Shown one piece after another: positions 9,347 to 19,400 of a stretch of DNA of 64,000 bases. Under the pieces are notes generated by a model. That model was not told the DNA's origin. It did no database searches and worked only from the letters and a program-made list of their open reading frames with translations. Within the stretch, counting starts at the first letter, position 1. Each line of letters begins with the position of its first letter. This DNA comes from Syngnathus acus. Lineage: Eukaryota > Chordata > Actinopteri > Syngnathiformes > Syngnathidae. Where the stretch lies: NCBI RefSeq assembly GCF_901709675.1, contig NC_051088.1, positions 7,036,693 through 7,100,692 of the forward strand. The letters are read 5' to 3'. The translations under genes and the position numbers were made by a program.

Positions 9347-11704
9347 GTAGATAAGCTTCACATGTCAAACTAGGAAACAGACGGGAGGAAACAATCCTGT
9401 GCAATAATAATTACGTGCATTCTCGGCGTGTCATTATGCTGCTTACTGCCACACAATCACGACACTACGCGTAGTTGTTATTCTACGATGAAACTGCTAA
9501 ATTAAGGTTTACACGGCATTATGAGTATATTATAATTTGTATATTTTTCATCTCAGATATGGTGCGTTAATGCCAAGCTGTGCTGTCAATGAACAGTACT
9601 AGTCAGTGCTAATTAATAGGTCACTACCATCTAGCGGGCATTTAGTAAGCCAAAACGTGCAATTTAACTGCCTCTGGCACCCCCCACCCCCCCACCCCAA
9701 ATACCCTCAATGATCAAGAATTAGTTAAGTCTTACCCACACATGCTTTACTATAAACACTAGTCACAGTTCTCTTCTTTTATACACATTATGTAATGTCC
9801 TAAGATGCCACAAGATGGCACCAAAGTTCTGGTGAAAAGGAAAGTAGTAATTGATGTCAAAGAAGTGATACATTCCGACCAAAGACTTAATATCTTCGTA
9901 TTCCTAGAGAAAATCTTCCTCGCATGTGCGTGCACACTTCAGGTGAAGTTTTATGAAAATTAAATAATTTGTAAGGCATTTGTTTTTAGGGGTATTGTTG
10001 TAAGATTTGTTTGAAATTATATTAAAGTGTTTTGGGGTGATAGTATGTATTGTACTGATCAAAATAGGCAAATGTAAATACTTTCAGAAGCAACGTTTTT
10101 GCGTATTTTTGCGATTTGTGTCAGGACTCGTGGCTAACTTAATGAGAAAAAGTGCTTGGAGCAATCAACTAAGTGCTGTTTATCAAAAACCTTAACATTT
10201 GCAGCTCTGCTTACTTTGGCAAAACCACCCATGTTCCCACCCAAAATGAGTGCCCATGCAATTTCTGATAATCACCATGCGTTGATACAGCATTTTTCAG
10301 CAGGTCACCAAATTTCAATCATCGAATATTGTCTCAATGTGGTCCAAGATATTAAGATGCTTTGTATTAATACTGTATTTTACAGTATTTGTAAAAGTAG
10401 TATAGTAAATACAGTATAATAGTAAACAATGTTATTTCTTGTAGGGCGGGTTGTACATGCTCTGCCCACTGGTTTCCACAAACACAATTACTTGCGCTCC
10501 TCCTCTCTTGTTCTGTCAAACAGGCAACTTAAGGATGATAAATGCTGCAGGGCAGATGAACGGCAGCTTGAATCGGGTAACTACCTTAAAACAATTGTTC
10601 TAACCAAAACTGTAGATGAAGTATTCTTTCACCTCAGTGTGATGCACAGACTGAAGACAGCAAGGACCACGTGGCTATCTGCCTGCAACGTCACGACCTG
10701 GATAGACTACCAGGGAACGACTGGTCAGATCCGCAACACAGCCCCGTGTCAAACTCCAGTCTCCACAATACTGAGCTGCAGGATGCATCCTTCCCTGCTG
10801 CCTACTTTACAGCAGCAGGTAGATACAGTCACTTTGACACCAAATCAAATATTACAGTACATCGGGGGAGAGAGAATAGCAACAGCTACTGAGTGCAAAG
10901 TGGTGAATGTTTGAATTTATGGTGGTGCCTTGACTTACAAATGACCCAACTCTTGTTTATCGAGCAATGAAATGTTGCTGGACTTTTTTTTTTTAAACTT
11001 TAAATTGTAAACAAAAATCAAGATGGTAGCCGCAAAAGATGTGATTTGTATTATGATTGTGGTCACCGAACAAATTAAACTCTCAAGTCAAGGCACCATT
11101 TTAAAAAAAGAAAAAATGACTTGACTTATAACTTGTTTGAAATTTAGTGGAGACGTGACTTGGCTTGCTTGCTTGATTGTTGCCACATTAACTGGGGACA
11201 TGCATGAAAATTGAAAGTTAAGACTTGACACTTATGACTAACAAATGTGATTTATCACCCCGCTGTACAGTTAATAAAGACTTTATGATGGTGACATATT
11301 GACCCCAATTCATTCACTTCACATTGTTCCTTAACTAGAGGGAAATCTCTTGTCTGTATGCTGAATACTTGCCCCCTCCCCCAGGGACCTCCGGCTTTGT
11401 CACCCAGCGTCTCATCCCGCCGGTAGGCGGCCGGACACAGGAAGCGGCGGATCACCAGCAGAGGGCAGAAGTCCTGGAGCAACAGCAGCACATGAAGCTG
11501 CTAGAGTGGGAGAACAGGATGAAAGTGCTGGCGTGGGAGCAGGAGCTGGTGAGGGAGAAGACACGAGCAGCTCGCCAGAAGGTGAAAGCCTTCAGGATGA
11601 AGAAGAACTACTACAAGGCCAAACTAAAGAGGATGGGAGAGGTTGTGCCGCCATCTTCCCCCGACACCAGCGACGAAGAGAGAGGCCCCGATCCCACGGG
11701 ATGA
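9142..11704 (+). CDS. Unnamed 252-residue BED-like zinc-finger / coiled-coil protein (4 exons)
   Basis: My model joins 9142-9346, 10524-10576, 10638-10818 and 11385-11704; all phases agree (1, 0, 1) and the sum is 253 codons including TGA. Residues 1-69 hold a WLSKEAYKDWLVKD block followed by CRAC...SHAGGAGH (C-x2-C...H-x5-H), a BED-like finger similar to N-termini of hAT-transposase-derived proteins. Residues 70-147 are a polar linker. Residues about 165-228 form a charged coiled coil (LEQQQHMKLLEWENRMKVLA, then basic RQKVKAFRMKKNYYKAKLKR), and the C-terminus is acidic (SPDTSDEERGPDPTG). A nuclear DNA-binding or scaffold role is plausible but inferred. The start has a reasonable Kozak context. 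It is head-to-head with wdr6 and convergent with celsr3. I do not recognise a named orthologue. Confidence 0.7.
10524..10576 (+). CDS. Zinc-finger gene exon 2 (53 nt)
   Basis: A strong pyrimidine tract (CTCCTCTCTTGTTCTGTC) and AACAG precede GCAACTTAAGG. It encodes GNLRMINAAGQMNGSLNR and ends at donor GTAACT. It converts phase 1 to phase 0, which is what exon 3 requires. Confidence 0.6.
10638..10818 (+). CDS. Zinc-finger gene exon 3
   Basis: The acceptor TTCTTTCACCTCAG precedes TGT GAT GCA. It encodes CDAQTEDSKDHVAICLQRHD and a polar linker ending YFTAAG. The donor is GTAGAT, phase 1. A longer ORF in another frame (10429-10914) crosses this region but does not join the neighbouring exons. Confidence 0.6.
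10921..11100. mobile_element. hAT-like MITE, about 180 bp
   Basis: The left end GGTGCCTTGACTTAC (10924 on) and right end GTCAAGGCACCATT (11087-11100) are inverted repeats. The layout matches the familiar fish GTGCCTTGA-type MITEs. It lies in intron 3 of the zinc-finger gene. Confidence 0.65.
11385..11704 (+). CDS. Zinc-finger gene exon 4 (coiled coil, stop)
   Basis: The acceptor CCCCCTCCCCCAG precedes GG ACC TCC. It encodes GTSGFVTQRLIPPVGG, then a coiled coil rich in E, Q, K and R, then the acidic tail and TGA at 11702-11704. Confidence 0.8.
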
Positions 11705-11999
11705 GCCGAGTTTTTACTTTTAGCCATTTAAGCGCTTGTCCCACATGCCCTCGAAGTATTTTAATGTATGGTTTTGTACCTGAATGCTTAGACTGTTCTT
11801 CGCCTCATCAGTCTATCCTGCACAAGGGGAACATTTGCTTGAGTAGAGCAAGCTACGATATCAGGCCCGCTTTTTTTTTAAATTATTATTATTTACTTCT
11901 TAAGTGAGCTACACCAGAAAGTTGGCAAGTCTGAGAGTTCAAACCTCAGATAAAGTAAATTATGAGTAAAATTCAGCCATACATAAATTTTTTTCCCTA

Positions 12000-12270
12000 C
12001 CCTTATTAGGAGCCCAGCCCAGCTTTGAGCAAACTGAAGGGTATTCCCTTGATTGGTAGCCAATCAATAGCAACGCACACATAGATGAACAACCATTGAC
12101 CACTATTGGACCAATTTAGTATCTTGAATTAAAATGCATTTTGATGGAATTTCGAGTACACAGAAAACCACATCAGCAAGAAAAGAACATGCAATCTCCA
12201 CAGAAGAAACCCAAAGCCAAGATTTGAAACCTGAACCACAGTACTGTGAGGCAGATATGTTTACCATATA
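12000..12270. mobile_element. L2-like LINE/SINE tail fragment
   Basis: The order of motifs (AGCC...GATTGGTAGCCAATCAATAG, AACAACCATTGACC, GAACATGCAATCTCCACA, TTGAAACCTGAACC, ACTGTGAGGCAGA) matches the widespread teleost L2-type tail. The copy is diverged. A second copy is at 25972-26215. Confidence 0.6.
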
Positions 12271-13014
12271 ATAACTTGGGTCAAATTGTGGCAATCTTGA
12301 CGATGGCACCCAAGTAGTCTTCAAACGATATCAACATAGTTTTCTGGATTCAGTGGACCTTTACATTGGAATCTGCCCCTGATGATCAATTCAGTATTAA
12401 AACCTAAATGTAGTGGATAAAATTGCAATGTGTATGGCAGTTAAGTATGTTTAATTGTTTCTTGAAGTACTCTATTGCCTGTGGTGACACTTTGATCCTG
12501 GAACAGATTATTTCTATTACGTACTAATATTTCCTGTTGTCAAGGACCTGTTGTCTCAACAATTAATCTGTGGCACAACCCAACTCACGATATCACGCTA
12601 ATGAGCTCGATAATGCTAGCTTGTTAATAAGCTTAGACAAAATAGTAATTAGCTAGTGTAATGCGTTGAAAGATTTTGGTCACCCATTCTGCTTTTCCAA
12701 GGATCCAAATTGCTTGCACTAATGCAGTTGTTACCAAGTTAACCAAAATCATATTTCTACGCTTTCTCTGATGTGTGAGTTACTCTCCTCAGACAGGACA
12801 GCCAGAAAAGCCACTGAACAGCTTTTCAAGTTTTGCATGGCAGTATATGTTTTTGTCACGTGTGCCTGTGGTACTCGCATCATATTTGCTTCTGCCAGCA
12901 TTCTTATATGGACAACCTTGCCTCACATTGCGGCTTGTATGTGCATGTATAACTTTGAAATGTACCAAAAACAACCAAAAAGACCCCAATGTAATGAATA
13001 AATCCACCTTACAG

Positions 13015-13519
13015 CAGAGGTGTCCAAACTCTTTTCTCCGAGGTCTGCATACAGAAAAATGTAAGGACGGAACTAATTATTTTTTTCAATACAACTTTTT
13101 AAATATGGTACAATTGTTAATGCAATGCCATTTTGAAAAACGGCTATGTCAAGGTAAGATAAGGCAAACAGTTTATGATTTTTTTTGTTAGTTTTGGATT
13201 GGCCCGCGACCCTGCAGCCCACTAGAATAGATCCAAATAGAACCATTTTTGTTTCTGAAACAAAAATTATCACCATAGCTTTATTCCGCAAATATATTTT
13301 ATTATTTTAGAAAACCTTTATTAAAAGTTATAGTGGCATTTCACTATATATTTGGTATATCGCTCATATAGCACACTTTTCCAACAACCACATTTCTAAC
13401 TATTGCTCACACCCACATACCTTTTATTAAATAGCATTGTAGGTCATGCCAAATATGTATTTTTTTATTTATGCCACGGGCCACTAAATGGCCCGCATGC
13501 TATAGTTTGGACACCAGTG
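13015..13519. mobile_element. hAT-like (Charlie-type) MITE, about 505 bp
   Basis: The left end CAGAGGTGTCCAAACT and the right end AGTTTGGACACCAGTG are inverted repeats matching at 14 of 16 positions. Flanking 8-mers (CCTTACAG / CTTTACGT) match at 5 of 8, a weak target duplication. Internal GGCCCGC-type motifs occur near both ends. There is no transposase ORF. Confidence 0.65.
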
Positions 13520-13720
13520 CTTTACGTGGTCAAATTGAGTTCATCCCTTATTGTAAATATTGAGAGGCCAATTCATTGATTTAAAGAAATTCTAACATTA
13601 GCTCCAAACTCCTTATTGCTGTCACACTTTTAGCCCTCATTATTAGATTCCAGACAGACTTTTTGTTTTTATTTAGTAAATAGTAATCATATAATGGACC
13701 CACACAGATCAGGTATTACA

Positions 13721-13782
13721 CCCCCCCCCACCACCACACACACACAAAAAAAAAACCTGTGTATAATTTTTTTTTTTTTTAA
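13721..13782. repeat. Simple-sequence cluster: poly-C, CA, poly-A, poly-T
   Basis: Consecutive C-, AC-, A- and T-rich runs, with no other structure seen. Confidence 0.75.
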
Positions 13783-16379
13783 TGTTCAACATTTCTGTTG
13801 TATCCATGGTAACAGAAACTGTGATGGTTTCATGCCGCAATCTGCTTGCTGAGTGCAGGGAATGTGGCATCCAATTGTAAACACAAATGCATCACAGACA
13901 TTGCCGTTCATTACTGCCTCATTCGTGTGTCGTTCTGAGAAATTCTGTTCTTGATTCAACCATATTGCCTCCTTGCTGTAATTGAGTATTCCTAAACATT
14001 GCATTAAAACAAAACAGATATAATTCAAAGTCAACCTTGGATCTGCATCAAATCAAGAGAGGAAGGGGTGGGCGGGGCGGAAATGATCACTTTCAACAAT
14101 ATTTACATCCATGAAGAAGATGATGTTGGCATCATAGCCGTACAATGCAGTTTTCTAAAGAAAAGTTTGATTTGCATGGATGCAAATACCATTGAAGATT
14201 ATCGCCATGAGTGTTAAGTACAGTGGAAGGTTGCAGAAAAACTTCCATCACGATGCGTCACCCAATATTGTCAGACTCTAGCTTTGTGATTTTGCAGTCT
14301 GTGTAGTGTTTTGCTTTTTTGTACAATGCCACCACATTTTCGTATCAAAGGTAAAAACTATGATGATGATGTACACATTTGTGTCCGAGCTTCTCAGTAC
14401 AATGTAGCTTTTTGAAGGGGAAAAGAAGTCATAATTTGTGAGGGTTGTGCTTCCTCCTGCAGGAGTGAGAACAGCAGTGGCTGTTATGATGAAACAGAGC
14501 TGCATGTCAAAAGCCCGTAGAGATACAACTGATATCTTATCCTGTGCAAATGGTGCAGCCGCAGTGCAGAATTCACCGGGTAGGAGACTAAACCGGCCTT
14601 CAGACAGAAGTTCAAATTGCAGGAAAGTCTTTTCCCTCACTTCATTAATACTCTTGGCAGCAAGCTGAACTACTCATACTGACAGGCCAAATCTAAGTCC
14701 ACTTGTTTACACTAAACTTGGTCATTATCCTGGATGGCAGTTAGGAGTGATTTAATTTCAGTGCAGGTGTCCAGCAGATGGTGAAAGAAAGTGTGTTGGA
14801 ACCGTGCCAATGATGCAATTCAGCATTTAAATGTCTCAAAATTAATCGAGAGCTCGTTTGAGTTTGTGCAGACTCAGTCCTTTCGCTCCTGTGTGGGACA
14901 GAAGAGCCCTCGGCTTCACCTGCTATCTGGCTAATGTAAGAATACGTTGTCACGTGTCACGAGAAGGCACGCTCTGTTAACATCCTAGTTACATTATTTT
15001 TCATTTGAGTGTTTTATACGTATAGAACAGAAGTAGTTTCTTACAAACGTTTAGTGTAATTACTGCATTAGTCACATTCTGACAAATTCGAGTTACATCG
15101 CTGCCATGGAAAGTGAACACTGTTTACGACTCGTACAGTAGTTTGACGACCTAAATTGGTGGCGACCCACAAATGTTGTTTTTTTCCACTGAAAATTTCT
15201 TTAAAAAAAAAAAAATTAAAGATAATTTATTAATATTTAAATGGAAAATCATACAATGACAATAAATGCCCTTGTTGTCATTGCAATAATCTGTAATATT
15301 TGGGGGGATAATTTAAAAATAATCTGCCATCCATCAATCAATAAGGCCCATGACATAATGTTGAATTAATTACGCATATTTAAATTATTATTATAATTTG
15401 AATTTAATTCTACACATTTCAATATAATGCAGAATTGATGTTTTTATAATGAATCTTGTAACTGATTAATTGTAGTCATCCATGCATCTTCAATTTATCT
15501 TCTCATCATTAGTGTTGCGTGAATCCGATGCCTAAAAATAGCTTTGGGATCATTTTCCCTTTGGCTTGAATGCGTCGGTTCTGTCTCTTGAGGCAGGTTG
15601 AGTTGTTATGCAAAAACAGTAAATTATGAAAAACTGCTGTGGCTTAATGCCAAATTGAAGAGAGGCAGGCTGGTGTCAACCCTCACCCACTGAGGATGTG
15701 ACGCCGCACGTACACGGACACGGCCCAGGCACGGAAGGTCGACAGACGACAAGGTCACATTCATTTAACGGCGGAACTTTGATCACAAAACATCACAATC
15801 TCATGACAACTTGTGACGGAGCTTTAATGGTCAGACCCTGAAACCTCACGTGGCACCCTCAACATTGTCTCCCACCCTACAATCATCTCGTTCCATTCAA
15901 ATCTCTTCACTTATAATGATAACGGTCTATTTACACATCACCCACCGATGCTGATAGTTTCCCTCCAACTATGTCTTGCGGTTTCTCATCAGATGTTATT
16001 ATGCCATTTGCAATTACCACGCAAATTAGATGAGATATGTTTTTTTGTGAATTAAATACAGCTCACTCGCACAAACCTCGCTCACACGGACATTACAAAA
16101 AAGAAAACATCACAAGAGACAGCTTAGTCTCCAATGAAAAAGATACAAAATGTATAAAAATGTTTTAGTATGTACAGTTTTTTCCCCGATTTTAGATGGA
16201 TTCGGTCTACATCTGACTGCGATATTTTGTAAACAGTTTTTGTCCTCTGGACCATCAAAGTTGGCATCTTCTTATTTTCCCACACTAAGTCACCTGTGTC
16301 CAAAGCTGTATTTTAGTCCTCCAATGCATCGCTGGTTCACCTTGTTCTCGGAATGCGTCGAGGAATACTGAGGCTGCCA

Positions 16380-16407
16380 TCAAGACTGTCCTTCGCTTCT
16401 GTTCGCT
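16380..16407 (-). CDS. celsr3: CELSR3 exon 36: last coding exon
   Basis: 28 nt completing the C-terminus as ...[13 protein letters not shown] before TGA (16382-16380). The human ending is very similar (RSEGHS). Acceptor CCATCTCAG. Confidence 0.88.
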
Positions 16408-19400
16408 CTGAGATGGAAAGAAGATCAGATTAATTTCAGTTGCAAATGATTTTATTTTTCGATTTTCTTTTTGTACAAAATATTTGATAAAATATTGATA
16501 ATTGCCTTAAAAATGACCAATGAATGCTGTGATGCTGCCTTAAAGCAAATGAATAATCGGTTCAATATAAGAAATACAATTAAAACCTAAAACACCATTT
16601 TATGTATAGCGCATCCTCATTAATGGTAGATATAGAGAAACAAGAGGGTCACATCAATGCTCAATTTACAGTCTTCAAGGAGCCACGAAATGTGTGGAAT
16701 GTGAGAGGTATGAGCTAAAGAATCACGGAAACATGAAGAGAACATCAAACATTCTGTCCTTACGCTCTTTTTTTACCCAATTATAGTGGGATATTTCTGT
16801 TTGAATGAAACTCACATTTTGTGTACATTTTAATCAATGAATTTTGTCATTGCAATCATTTAAAAATGTGTGCAATCAAAATAAGACATAATTTTTATAT
16901 GCTTGGTTAAAGGACATCATGTTGAGACAAATGAAGAGGACACTTACTCCGAGTCAGGGGAAACTTCTGATATGCTGTGGGAGGTGGCAGACTGTGGCAG
17001 GGAGGGGGAGGGGCCATTGGACCCAGGGTTGGAGGCAGCGTTTGGAGGTGTGAGGACAGAGGGGTTAAAGGATGCAAGGATAGAGGAGAGAATATCCAGG
17101 TGCTCGCTAGAAGGTTGTCTCCCCAGAGGGTTCACACCCGTGCCAGGCGTGGCCGTCTGACCGGGGTACCTACATGAAGAGTCCAGGCGTCCTCGACCGT
17201 GATCCGACAAGGAGAAGGGCTCTTGCTGGGGCTCCTCCGAGATGGGCGGAGGCGGGGAAGATGGCGGAGGTTGGTCAGGGTGCAAGGGTTGGCGGGGCGG
17301 CAGGGAGCGCAGCCACTCGCGACAGGGTTGAGCCTGTGCCGACACTCCATTGGCCTCCAGCTGCTCCTTCGATTTACTGCTCATCAGTGCACCTGCCAGG
17401 TGCTCTCGAGATGAAGCCTGTCGCCGAGTTTGTATGTTCAACTGGGATCTGGACCCGCTCAAGTTTCCCTCTATGCCGCCGCCCATAGCGCCCCCATTTC
17501 CCCTCAAGTCCTCTCGCGATGCGTGGATGGTACCGGAGTGATGGTTGTCCAGTCTGTCCCTAGAGGAGGTCAGGTTCTCCCTGGATGACGACATTCTCTG
17601 GTGATCCAGCCCCAACCCCGCCAGCCCTGCACCCTGGCCCAGTTCTCTCCTCCTGGGTAAGAGGTCCAGATTGTCCCTGGATCCCCGAGAGTCCAGCCGG
17701 TCCCTCGAGCCCCCGACTGTTTGCCTCCCGAGAGGATCTCTAGACAGCTGCCTCCGGGCCAGTGAGTCCAGATGCTCCCTGGATGAGTAGCGAGAACCTG
17801 GCTGCGAGAGGGAGCCCGTACCCCCTCCGGCACCAGCTGAGGCAGAGTACATGCGACCGTAAGAGGCCGCAGGAACACCTCGGTGGCCCAGGGTTGAGGT
17901 GCGGTACCAATTGAGCTCACTGGCACCCCGGCCCACTGATGAAAGCCCCTGGAGGGCGGGGGGACAGCCCAGACGATTCTTGAGGATACCTATAAAGCAT
18001 GAGAGCCATGAGGGCAGAATTGAAGAAGAAATAATGTTCAAAAACCAGAAAAAAAAACATATGTAGCATTTTTTTTCTTATTTTCTAGCAAGGTTAACAA
18101 TTTGTGAATCACTGCAATGGGTTTTAGTAATATACCCTGCGGAAGTCCCAAATTAAGCTCTCACTGTTATAAGAAAATAGCCTTTTTACACACTGGCCAC
18201 CAAGAACGGCATTTTTCCGGCACACTGTCCTGTGTGTTGATGGCTGATGCAGGATGACATTGATGCACAAGTTTGCCGGCTTCAGAGGCAGAAGGTTGCC
18301 AGTAGATACACATTTCAAATTTGCTTTGTCACGCTGACGTCACACATTTACAGAAAATTACTATAAATTGAGCCCTGCTATGAATAGTGAAAAATTGTAA
18401 CGGCAAAACAATGAAGCGCTGAGCTGAGACAAGGTTCCACAGAAAAAAAAAAAACAACTTAGTCAGTTTGTGAATAGCTAACTGCAAATACATAGGTGGA
18501 GTCTGTATTTCACTATTTTACTCCAGAGAGTATTACACGAACATAAAGTGATATTGTTAATTACCCGTGCTGTTTATTTTGGGAAGCTTTGTCATAACCC
18601 TGACATCGGGCTCGGGTCTTACGCGTGATTGAACTCACCCTTGCGGTGCCTGTGTGGCTGCGTGAGGCCGCTCTCGTCGCCGCTGGTGAGCGCTGCGTCA
18701 GCTTGGTTGTTGTTGGCTGCATCCTTACTGTCGTCTGCGCCGAGTGGGCGCTCGGAGCCCCACTTTTGCAGGGTGTGTTTATCGCATCCTTCCAAGGCGG
18801 GCCAATAGGACAGGAGGTCATTGCCATCCAGATCTGTCACACACCACAAATGATCAGTCAGGGTCTGCTTACTTTATCGGTAAAATTGAAAAACAACAGA
18901 TTTTACATGAATAAATCATTCAGTCATCTGTTTGTTTGTTCGTTCATTCATTGAGTCATTCATTTTAAGAGTACTAAAACGTGAAATTTAAAGTGTCCAT
19001 TAGGCAAAAACACAACTTATTCACTGTGGCATACACAATAAGAGGTTCAACCTTCTGTTAAGACACCCTCAAGCACTTAAAATGTAAAAGAGGTGTACAC
19101 AAACTCAAATATTGTAAATCAATGAAAATGATTAAAAAAAAAACATGATATGCACATATGATTATAAAAAAAACCTGCAGTATGTTAATAAATCCATTTA
19201 TATCTTCAAATCATTTTTGTGAAAAAAAGCATACCACTTTTGAAACCTCAAAAACAACTCACCAGAGCGCTAAAATTACTTTAAATGTGAATAATACATT
19301 GCACTGATGACCATATACTTGACTAAATACTGTACATTATTCATGGGTTGTTTTTAAAAAAAAGTTTAGGGCCATCACTAAACAAACAGTTGTGTCACGT

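Larger units (their letters stand above)
11705..16379. other. Convergent intergenic / 3' UTR interval
   Basis: This lies between the stop codons of the zinc-finger gene and CELSR3, so both 3' UTRs fall here. The first AATAAA on the plus strand is at 12997-13002. A minus-strand AATAAA candidate is at 15226-15231. Neither polyadenylation site is demonstrated. It also contains an L2-like tail (12000-12270) and a hAT-like MITE (13015-13519). No further coding region was seen. Confidence 0.6.

Noticed and set aside
10429-10914. 161-codon plus-strand ORF
   Set aside because: It overlaps exons 2 and 3 of the zinc-finger gene in another frame, has no recognisable domain, and cannot be joined in phase to the flanking exons.
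17174-17488. Plus-strand ORFs over 16903-17541
   Set aside because: They are shadows of the GC-rich CELSR3 tail exon on the opposite strand.
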